Shown: piece by piece, positions 1 through 5,692 of the stretch
Layout: every line of letters starts with the position of its first letter
How positions within the stretch are numbered: position 1 is the first letter of the stretch
Assembly (NCBI GenBank): GCA_023460155.1
Contig: JAEWRF010000048.1
Span: forward strand, 1 to 10,696
Reading direction: 5' to 3'
Length of the DNA stretch: 10,696 bases
Source of the DNA: Bacillota bacterium
GTDB taxonomy: Bacteria > Bacillota > Clostridia > Oscillospirales > Acutalibacteraceae
Notes under the pieces: generated by a model
What the model was told of the DNA's origin: nothing
The model's input: only the letters and a program-made list of their open reading frames with translations
Databases searched by the model: none
Program-made: the position numbers and the translations under genes

Positions 1-1
1 G

Positions 2-814
2 TATCAGGCCATGTTCGTAACGGCCAAAGCAGCCTATTCAAGCTACACTTACAATACATATTTTAACTTTTCCATTATCGCGTCGATCGTTGCCCTGATC
101 GTTGTGCTGGTCGTTGCAAATATCAACCTGGGGAAGAGCAAAGTTTCACACGCCTGGGCGGCAGCCGCTCCGGATAGCGGATCCGTGGACGACGCGCCGG
201 CTATTTCCTGGATCTCTGTGATTCTGCCGGTGCTTCTTGTTCTCATTGTCAACTGCCCGATTATTCTTGCCTTTATCATTGCCGCTTTGTATGCCCTGCT
301 TACCTGCGGCAAGCTCAAAGGCGGATTCACGGAAATCTGCCGCATGCTGGCAAAGCAGTTTGCCGACGGTTCCATCGATGTTGCCCCGATGATCGGCTTC
401 CTGCTTACCCTGTCCATGTTCAGCAGTTCCGCAAATTATGCCGCTCCTTACTTTAAGACCTTGTTCGGAGGTTTGATCCCGAGTTCGGCACTTCTGCTCT
501 GCATTGTGTTTGCAATTCTGACTCCGCTGGGCTTCTTCCGCGGGCCCATGAATCTGGTTGGCTGCGGTACCGCCATTCTGGCCGTGGTCGTGGCATGCAA
601 CAACTGGCCCGTTATGTTCCTGTACCCGCTGTTTGCGGTTACAACCATAGCTCCTCAGCATCTCGACATTACCCAATCGTGGGTTGCATGGGGCTTCGGG
701 TATACAAAAGTTAACCCGAAGGATTATATGAAAATGTCCATTCCGACCGGCTGGATTGTCGGTGCGATTCTTTGCATCACTGTTTTCTTCCTGTACGGCG
801 GTTTGGTCCATTAA
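2..814 (+). CDS. Membrane transporter, C-terminal part (5'-truncated by window edge)
   Basis: The frame is open to the left edge (Tyr-Gln-Ala precede the first visible Met at 11), so this is the last 270 residues of a longer protein. It is a polytopic inner-membrane protein: I count about six or seven hydrophobic segments, for example around visible residues 22-43, 70-100 (probably two passes), 125-148, 157-177, 182-215 and 247-269. A loop at residues 45-70 is hydrophilic. Glycine-, serine- and proline-rich stretches inside membrane segments (SMFSSSANYAAPYF, TPLGFFRGPMN) resemble the re-entrant regions of ion-transporter superfamily permeases for citrate, gluconate or dicarboxylates, but I cannot assign a family. 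Its place beside uronate genes would fit sugar-acid uptake; its place beside the HyuA-like gene would fit that pathway instead. The terminator-like hairpin just downstream suggests it ends its own transcription unit. Confidence 0.7.
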   Translation, partial: YQAMFVTAKAAYSSYTYNTYFNFSIIASIVALIVVLVVANINLGKSKVSHAWAAAAPDSGSVDDAPAISWISVILPVLLVLIVNCPIILAFIIAALYALLTCGKLKGGFTEICRMLAKQFADGSIDVAPMIGFLLTLSMFSSSANYAAPYFKTLFGGLIPSSALLLCIVFAILTPLGFFRGPMNLVGCGTAILAVVVACNNWPVMFLYPLFAVTTIAPQHLDITQSWVAWGFGYTKVNPKDYMKMSIPTGWIVGAILCITVFFLYGGLVH

Positions 815-859
815 TCCCAATCCGGAATATCCGCAACATTAGTTTCCGCAGTCTGATTC

Positions 860-933
860 AACGGCGAATAGGGTTGGCCTTTTCTCTATCACCGAAAATT
901 TGCAGCCGGGCAAATCCCTATTCGCTGTTTTTT
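860..933 (+). terminator. Long-stem terminator-like hairpin with nested inner hairpin
   Basis: Bases 860-873 pair with 916-929 over 14 positions (one G-T wobble, at 863/926), and the right arm runs into six consecutive T (928-933). The 42-base loop contains a second perfect inverted repeat, 898-903 with 910-915 (ATTTGC/GCAAAT, six-base loop), stacked directly against the right arm. The position, after the transporter stop and before the HyuA-like gene, fits a rho-independent terminator for the transporter. The large loop is unusual for a simple terminator and leaves room for a regulated leader or attenuator, which is inference only. Confidence 0.7.
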
Positions 934-981
934 GCTTACCGATAAGAACTGTCGCAGCAGGCACTGTTTTCACCATAGAAA

Positions 982-987
982 AGAAGG
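982..987 (+). promoter_or_regulatory. Ribosome binding site supporting the GTG start at 999
   Basis: AGAAGG lies 11 bases before GTG 999. The same frame runs upstream to a TTG at 900, but that codon sits inside the terminator hairpin and has no ribosome site. An ATG at 1017 is possible, but it would start only one residue before the conserved GIDVGGTYTK motif. Confidence 0.6.
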
Positions 988-998
988 TTGATTATAAC

Positions 999-3131
999 GT
1001 GAAAAGAACCGTTCGAATGGGTATCGATGTAGGCGGTACCTATACTAAGGCAGTGGCAATCGATGACCTGACTCATGAAATCATCGGCAAGGCTGAGGTG
1101 AAGACGACTCATGACGATCCGCGGGGAGTAGCGGCAGGCGTCGTACTTTCTTTTCAGAATTGCATGAAGCTGAACGCTATAAGACCCGAAGAAGTTGTAT
1201 TTGTGGCGCACAGCACCACCCAGGCGACAAACGCGCTGATTGAGGGAGACATCGCGACCGTCGGCGTAGTGGGAATGTCCAAAGGCGGCTTTGAAGGATT
1301 CCTTGCAAAAAGGCAATCCAAACTCGAAGACGTTGACCTTGGAAATAATAAAAAGATTAAAATCATCAACGCATTTGTAACGGTTAAGGATCTGACGAAG
1401 GAAGTCGCAAACCATATTGTTGACGACCTGAAAAGCAAAGGCGCGCAGGTGATTGTTTCCTCCATGGCATTTGGAGTTGACAACAACGGCCCCGAGAGGC
1501 TGATCTGTGAAGCCGCAGCGGAGAAAGGCATCCCAACCACAATGGCTTCTGATATTACGAAGCTGTACGGCCTGACCAGGCGCACGAGAACTGCGGCCAT
1601 CAACGCCAGCATTCTCCCGAAAATGATGGACACCGCCAATTCCACGGAGCGTTCCATCCGCGAAGTCGGCGTCAATGTGCCGCTGATGATCATGCGCGGC
1701 GACGGCGGCGTTATGGAAATCAATGAAATGAAAAAACGGCCGGTGCTCACTATGCTTTCCGGTCCGGCTGCTTCTGTTATGGGCGCTCTGCTGTATCTGC
1801 GCGCTTCGAACGGCATCTATTTTGAAGTCGGCGGAACGACGACCAACATCGGCGTCATCAAAAACGGCCGTCCCGCCATTGACTATTCCATTGTCGGGGG
1901 GCATCCGACCTATGTAAGCTCGCTGGATGTCCGGGTGCTCGGCGATGCGGGCGGTTCCATGGTGCGCGCAAATAAAAGCGGCGTCATTGACGTAGGACCC
2001 CGCTCCGCCCATATCGCGGGGCTGGAATACGGCGTGTTCACCGATCCGGATAAGATTGTTAACGGCAAAGTGGAGTTCTTTTCCCCGAAACCCGGTGACC
2101 CAGACGATTATGTCGCGATCCGGCTTGGAAACGGAGAACGGATCACCCTGACGAATACCTGCGCGGCCAATGCGCTCGGCATCCTCGAACCGGGGGATTT
2201 CTCTTACGGCAACGTGGAAGCGGCCAGAAAAGCAATCAAGGTTTTGGCGGATTTTTGCGGCACCACAATAGAAGATATTGCCACACAGATCATGGATCGG
2301 GCCATTGACAAGATCAAACCCGTTTTTGCCAGCCTTGTGGAAAAGTATAAACTGGAAAAGGAGCAGATGTCGCTGGTGGGTGTCGGCGGCGGCGCGGCCG
2401 TGCTGATCAAATACTTTGCCGGGAAGATGGGAATCCGCTACAGCATCCCTGAAAACGCGGAAGTGATTTCTTCCATCGGCGTGGCGCTTTCCATGGTGCG
2501 CGACGTTGTGGAGCGCATCATCCCGTCGCCAAGCAAAGACGATATCCGTTCCATCAAAGCCGAGGCTTTAAACAAAGCGATTGAAAGCGGCGCTTCGCCG
2601 GAATCCGTGGAAATACATATCGAAATTGATCAGAACACCTCAAAGGTAACGGCCATCGCCACCGGTTCTACGGAAGTCAAAACCACCGATCTGCTGAAAG
2701 AATGCGGTGAAACGGAGGCAATGGATCTGGCTGCGCGTGATCTGCAGTCCTCCAAAGATGCCGTCTCGCTTCTCGAAAAGACGCAGTATTTCTATGTGTT
2801 TGGCGGAAAGTCGGAAAAGACCGGCCACAGCATCCCAATCCGCATTCTGGATAAAAAAGGATTTATCCGGGTGCAGCGCGGGAGCGCCCTTGTCCGGAAG
2901 GCAAAGGCTTGCGACTATCTTTCCGCGGTTGAAAAGCTGTGGGACGATATGGCCGATTATCAATCCGAGCTGATTGCCCGGCCGGACTTCTATCTGTGCA
3001 TCGGGGCAAGGGTAATGGATTTCAATGCAATTGACCTCAAGCAGCTTGAACTGCTGATGGATATTGAAGTGTCCGATCTGGAGCCGGACAGCGAAATCAT
3101 CGTAGCGGCAGCCAATATGGCGGTGATCTGA
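999..3131 (+). CDS. HyuA-like hydantoinase/oxoprolinase-family protein with extra C-terminal domain
   Basis: A 710-residue cytoplasmic protein of the hydantoinase A / 5-oxoprolinase / acetone carboxylase-beta family, whose members use an actin-like ATPase fold to phosphorylate a carbonyl or amide substrate. Visible landmarks (numbered from GTG 999): GIDVGGTYTK at 8-17 (first phosphate motif), HSTTQATNALIEG at 71-83 (typical of the Hydant_A_N domain), MRGDGG at 232-237, LSGPAASVMGA at 254-264, EVGGTTTNIG at 276-285 (second phosphate motif) and VGVGGGAAVL at 460-469 (adenosine-side glycine motif). In family members I remember, the second motif reads D-x-GGTSTD; here the two Asp positions are Glu and Asn. 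Residues from about 510 to 710 follow the expected end of the core and match nothing I recognise. No HyuB partner is visible downstream. It is separated by 20 bases from the HExxH gene and is probably cotranscribed with it. Substrate unknown. Confidence 0.8.
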   Translation: MKRTVRMGIDVGGTYTKAVAIDDLTHEIIGKAEVKTTHDDPRGVAAGVVLSFQNCMKLNAIRPEEVVFVAHSTTQATNALIEGDIATVGVVGMSKGGFEGFLAKRQSKLEDVDLGNNKKIKIINAFVTVKDLTKEVANHIVDDLKSKGAQVIVSSMAFGVDNNGPERLICEAAAEKGIPTTMASDITKLYGLTRRTRTAAINASILPKMMDTANSTERSIREVGVNVPLMIMRGDGGVMEINEMKKRPVLTMLSGPAASVMGALLYLRASNGIYFEVGGTTTNIGVIKNGRPAIDYSIVGGHPTYVSSLDVRVLGDAGGSMVRANKSGVIDVGPRSAHIAGLEYGVFTDPDKIVNGKVEFFSPKPGDPDDYVAIRLGNGERITLTNTCAANALGILEPGDFSYGNVEAARKAIKVLADFCGTTIEDIATQIMDRAIDKIKPVFASLVEKYKLEKEQMSLVGVGGGAAVLIKYFAGKMGIRYSIPENAEVISSIGVALSMVRDVVERIIPSPSKDDIRSIKAEALNKAIESGASPESVEIHIEIDQNTSKVTAIATGSTEVKTTDLLKECGETEAMDLAARDLQSSKDAVSLLEKTQYFYVFGGKSEKTGHSIPIRILDKKGFIRVQRGSALVRKAKACDYLSAVEKLWDDMADYQSELIARPDFYLCIGARVMDFNAIDLKQLELLMDIEVSDLEPDSEIIVAAANMAVI

Positions 3132-3151
3132 ATGGAAAGGCAGAAAAGCGG

Positions 3152-3868
3152 ATGAGTGCTTCAGAGGAGCAAATCACGTCCCTTATCGAAATGATTCAGG
3201 CTTTGCGCAGAATCGATGAGGAAGCCTGGGGCGCTTATGCGTTTTCTGCCGATCTTCTTAATAACCGTATTCCGGAGGAAGAGAAACGCGGGATGATTCA
3301 AAAAGCGATCCGATGCGGGGAAGACTGTGCGGACCGCGTTGTAAGGGAAACGGGGGAATCTTCACCGGCAGCCGTTGCCAGCCGTTTCGGCCTGACAATC
3401 GTTGAAAGCAATCTTCCGATGATCGGCCGCCGGAAAGTGTTTGCCCAATTTACCCCACCTCGAAAAATCGAGATATTTCAAGAACCGCTCGAGAGATATG
3501 CAGGGGTGCTTGCAGGGTCGAACGATCAACAGGCAGCGCAGCTCATTCCGGCACAGGAAGTTTACAGCCTGGTGCTTGGCCACGAAATCTATCACTTTGT
3601 AGAGGAACGCAGCTCCGACACGATTTATTCACGGACCGAAAAATATACGCTCTGGCACTTTTTCGGTTTCCGCTACGCCACCGCTGTAAACGCGCTGGGG
3701 GAGATAGCGGGCATGGCTTTTTCCCGGAAGCTCAGTCAGGTTGCTTATTCCCCTTTCCTCCTTGATGTTTTGCTGTTTTTTGATTATAATTATGAACAAA
3801 CCACAGCCATTTTTCAAAATATAATGAAAATGAGCGAAAAGTGGAACCAATTCAGAAACCAGGTGTAA
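3152..3868 (+). CDS. ImmA/IrrE-like putative zinc metallopeptidase
   Basis: A 238-residue soluble protein without a signal peptide or membrane segment. It has HEIYH at residues 144-148, the HExxH zinc-protease signature with E145 as expected general base, and 25 residues later E174 in GEIAGMAFSRKL, which resembles the E-x-x-A-x-x-F-A third-ligand helix of ImmA/IrrE (gluzincin-type) proteases. The stretch before the motif (residues 70-110: xASRFGLTIVESN..., then KIEIF) also follows the ImmA/IrrE plan of a small sheet before the zinc helix. The first 65 residues are helical and acidic and I do not recognise them. Its ATG is 20 bases after the HyuA-like stop, with AAAGG 11 bases upstream. It ends six bases before the ATG of the regulator gene. 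Members of the family cleave repressors or phage regulators, so cleavage of a neighbouring protein is conceivable, but nothing here proves activity. The fold call is inference from motifs. Confidence 0.6.
   Translation: MSASEEQITSLIEMIQALRRIDEEAWGAYAFSADLLNNRIPEEEKRGMIQKAIRCGEDCADRVVRETGESSPAAVASRFGLTIVESNLPMIGRRKVFAQFTPPRKIEIFQEPLERYAGVLAGSNDQQAAQLIPAQEVYSLVLGHEIYHFVEERSSDTIYSRTEKYTLWHFFGFRYATAVNALGEIAGMAFSRKLSQVAYSPFLLDVLLFFDYNYEQTTAIFQNIMKMSEKWNQFRNQV
3861..3865 (+). promoter_or_regulatory. Ribosome binding site of the GntR gene, inside the preceding gene's end
   Basis: AGGTG overlaps the last codon of the metallopeptidase gene and lies 9 bases before ATG 3875. A TTG at 3869 in the same frame would leave only 3 bases of spacing, so ATG 3875 is preferred. 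The overlap suggests translational coupling of the two genes. Confidence 0.5.
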
Positions 3869-3874
3869 TTGTAT

Positions 3875-4543
3875 ATGAATCAGGGTATATCTCTTAACGA
3901 TTTGACGTACGACAGAATTAACAAAGATATTATGAATCTGGTTCTGGAGCCGGGTTCGGCGGTAAGCATCCAGAAGCTGGCGGATGCTTATCAGGTTAGC
4001 CGCACTCCCGTGCGGGAAGCTGTTATCCGCCTTGAAAAAAAAGGGCTTGTGGAAATCTATCCTCAGGCAAAAACCATAATATCCAAAATTAATCTGAAAA
4101 GAATCCATCAGGAACGGTTCATACGCAAGGCGTTAGAAATCGCCGCGGTGGACTCGTTTATTCAGAATTGCGATGAAGCTACCGTTCATGTTTTGGAAGG
4201 TTTTGTGTCAATCCAGAAGGACAGTGAACAGCCTGATTATTACGAACAATTTTTCCGTGCCGATAATAATTTTCACAGAGTTATATTCGAAACTGCAAAA
4301 GAGGATCTTAGCTGGAGCACGATCAATGACGTGGTCTCCCATTACAACCGTTTCCGCCTCTTATCCACAAGGCTGAAAGGGGTTAATACGGAAATCATCG
4401 ATGAACACGACCGGATTATCAAGGCTGCGGAGTACCGAAATGCGAGCGCGATGAAAGAAATTCTGGAGTTGCACCTCGGCAAAATCCAGAGAGAAATCGG
4501 AAGCCTATTGGAGGCTTATCCCGATTATTTTGTGGAAGCATAA
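3875..4543 (+). CDS. GntR-family transcriptional regulator, FadR/FCD subfamily
   Basis: A 222-residue DNA-binding regulator. The N-terminal winged helix-turn-helix occupies about residues 7-72: LEPGSAVSIQKLADAYQVSRTPVREAVIRLEKKGLVEI contains the classic GntR recognition helix (SRTPVREAVIRLE). The rest is an all-helical FCD ligand domain. Its metal-site pattern is visible as D-N-N-F-H (about 128-132), then EHDRII and LHLGKI, matching the Asp/His/His/His arrangement of metal-binding FCD proteins. Family members include UxuR, ExuR and FadR, which release DNA when they bind an acidic ligand. It lies directly upstream of uxuA (25 bases), so control of the hexuronate operon is the simplest job; the effector could be a uronate or KDG, or a substrate of the HyuA-like module. 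I found no clear palindromic operator in the short gaps. This gene and the end of its upstream neighbour look more AT-rich than the uxu genes. Confidence 0.88.
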   Translation: MNQGISLNDLTYDRINKDIMNLVLEPGSAVSIQKLADAYQVSRTPVREAVIRLEKKGLVEIYPQAKTIISKINLKRIHQERFIRKALEIAAVDSFIQNCDEATVHVLEGFVSIQKDSEQPDYYEQFFRADNNFHRVIFETAKEDLSWSTINDVVSHYNRFRLLSTRLKGVNTEIIDEHDRIIKAAEYRNASAMKEILELHLGKIQREIGSLLEAYPDYFVEA

Positions 4544-4568
4544 GCCCTTATAAAGGAGAAGCACTTTT

Positions 4569-5639
4569 ATGCAAATGACAATGAGATGGTTTGGAAGCAA
4601 ATTCGATACGGTTAAGCTCTCGCAAATAAAACAGACCTGCTATGCAACGGGTGTTATTTCCACCTTGTATGATAAGATGCCCGGGGAAGTCTGGAGCCTG
4701 AACGAAATCCTGAAGCTGAAAAAAGAGATTGAAGACGCCGGCCTGACGCTTTCCGGGATTGAAAGTGTCAATGTGAGCGACGCGATTAAAAGCGGCGCAG
4801 CGGACCGTGACCGGGATATTGAAGCATATATTGAAACCCTGAAAAATCTCGGCGAGGCCGGTATCCGCATGGTGTGCTACAATTTTATGCCGGTGTTTGA
4901 CTGGACGAGAACGGAACTTGCCCGGAAGCGTGCCGATGGCTCCACCGTAATGGCATACAATCAGGCGGCAATTGAAAAAATCAATCCGTCGGAGATGTTC
5001 GGCGCAATCTCAAGCGATATGAACGGTACCGTTATGCCCGGCTGGGAGCCGGAACGCATGGCAAGGATCAAGGAGCTGTTTGCTCTTTACCGCGAGGTCG
5101 ACGAAGAGGCGCTGTTCCGGAATTTAAAATATTTTCTGGAAGCCGTCATGCCCGTCTGCGATACATACGGAATCAACATGGCGATCCATCCGGACGACCC
5201 GGCATGGAGCGTTTTCGGGCTTGCCCGCATCATCACCAGCAAAGCCAATATCCTGCGCGTGATGAAGATGGTGGATAACCCGCACAACGGGCTCACTCTT
5301 TGCACCGGTTCGCTGGGCTCCAGCACAAAGAATGACCTTCCCGACATCATCCGTTCTCTGAAAGGGCGAATCCATTTTGCGCATGTCCGCAATCTTCGCT
5401 TCAACGACGGAGAACGCGACTACGAAGAAGCGGCTCATCTGTCTTCCGACGGCAATCTTGACCTGCACGCAATCATAAAGGCTCTGTATGAGATCGGGTT
5501 CGACGGCCCCATCCGTCCCGACCACGGCCGCATGATCTGGGATGAGGTCGCCATGCCAGGCTACGGGCTCTATGACCGTGCGCTGGGCGCTGCCTACCTC
5601 TGCGGCCTTTGGGAAGCCGTTGAAAAAGAGAACCGCTGA
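4569..5639 (+). CDS. uxuA: Mannonate dehydratase (EC 4.2.1.8)
   Basis: Dehydrates D-mannonate to 2-keto-3-deoxy-D-gluconate in the cytoplasm, the second step from fructuronate. The 356-residue TIM-barrel protein matches remembered UxuA sequences throughout: MRWFG near the start, ATGVISTLYDKMPGEVWSLNEI (26-47), AGIRMVCYNFMPVFDWTRTEL (97-117), HPDDP (207-211), CTGS (245-248), HVR (272-274), EAAHL (287-291) and RPDHGRM with PGYGLYDRALG (316-340). H207, C245, H272 and H319 correspond to the metal ligands known for the family, with D318 beside the last. It is shorter than the E. coli enzyme (394) and similar to Gram-positive forms; the segment between DWTRTEL and the HPDDP strand is where the shortening lies. 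The start is ATG 4569 with AAAGGAG at 4552-4558, ten bases upstream; ATGs at 4575 and 4581 are weaker alternatives. It follows the GntR gene by 25 bases. Confidence 0.96.
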   Translation: MQMTMRWFGSKFDTVKLSQIKQTCYATGVISTLYDKMPGEVWSLNEILKLKKEIEDAGLTLSGIESVNVSDAIKSGAADRDRDIEAYIETLKNLGEAGIRMVCYNFMPVFDWTRTELARKRADGSTVMAYNQAAIEKINPSEMFGAISSDMNGTVMPGWEPERMARIKELFALYREVDEEALFRNLKYFLEAVMPVCDTYGINMAIHPDDPAWSVFGLARIITSKANILRVMKMVDNPHNGLTLCTGSLGSSTKNDLPDIIRSLKGRIHFAHVRNLRFNDGERDYEEAAHLSSDGNLDLHAIIKALYEIGFDGPIRPDHGRMIWDEVAMPGYGLYDRALGAAYLCGLWEAVEKENR

Positions 5640-5647
5640 TTTTAGTT

Positions 5648-5672
5648 CCGGATCCTCAATGGATCCGGTTTT
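5648..5672 (+). terminator. Short hairpin with T-run between uxuA and uxuB
   Basis: CCGGATCC (5648-5655) and GGATCCGG (5661-5668) form a perfect 8-bp stem with a 5-base loop, followed by TTTT (5669-5672). It starts nine bases after the uxuA stop and ends 20 bases before the uxuB ATG. The T-run is short, so partial termination or mRNA end-stabilisation, lowering or separating downstream expression, is as likely as full termination. No promoter is visible between it and uxuB. Confidence 0.65.
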
Positions 5673-5692
5673 CTGAGAGAGGATGGTCAAGC

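Noticed and set aside
900..998. Upstream extension of the HyuA-like gene to TTG at 900
   Set aside because: The extension runs through the terminator hairpin, lacks a ribosome site, and adds residues before the N-terminal motif that do not resemble the family.
993..998. TATAAC as a possible -10 promoter element
   Set aside because: It touches the GTG start, and no acceptable -35 element lies 16-18 bases upstream.
936..2012. Long open frame on the - strand opposite the HyuA-like gene
   Set aside because: Its translation has no recognisable motif and looks like the low-complexity shadow of a well-supported + strand gene; no ribosome site or independent context supports it.
3132..3155. Seven-codon reading frame starting at ATG 3132, whose stop overlaps the metallopeptidase start
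   Set aside because: Too short to judge and lacking its own ribosome site; most likely incidental spacer sequence.
4513..4546. Inverted repeat GGCTTAT/ATAAGCC at the end of the GntR gene
   Set aside because: A 7-bp stem with a 20-base loop, mostly inside coding sequence and with no T-run; probably chance.
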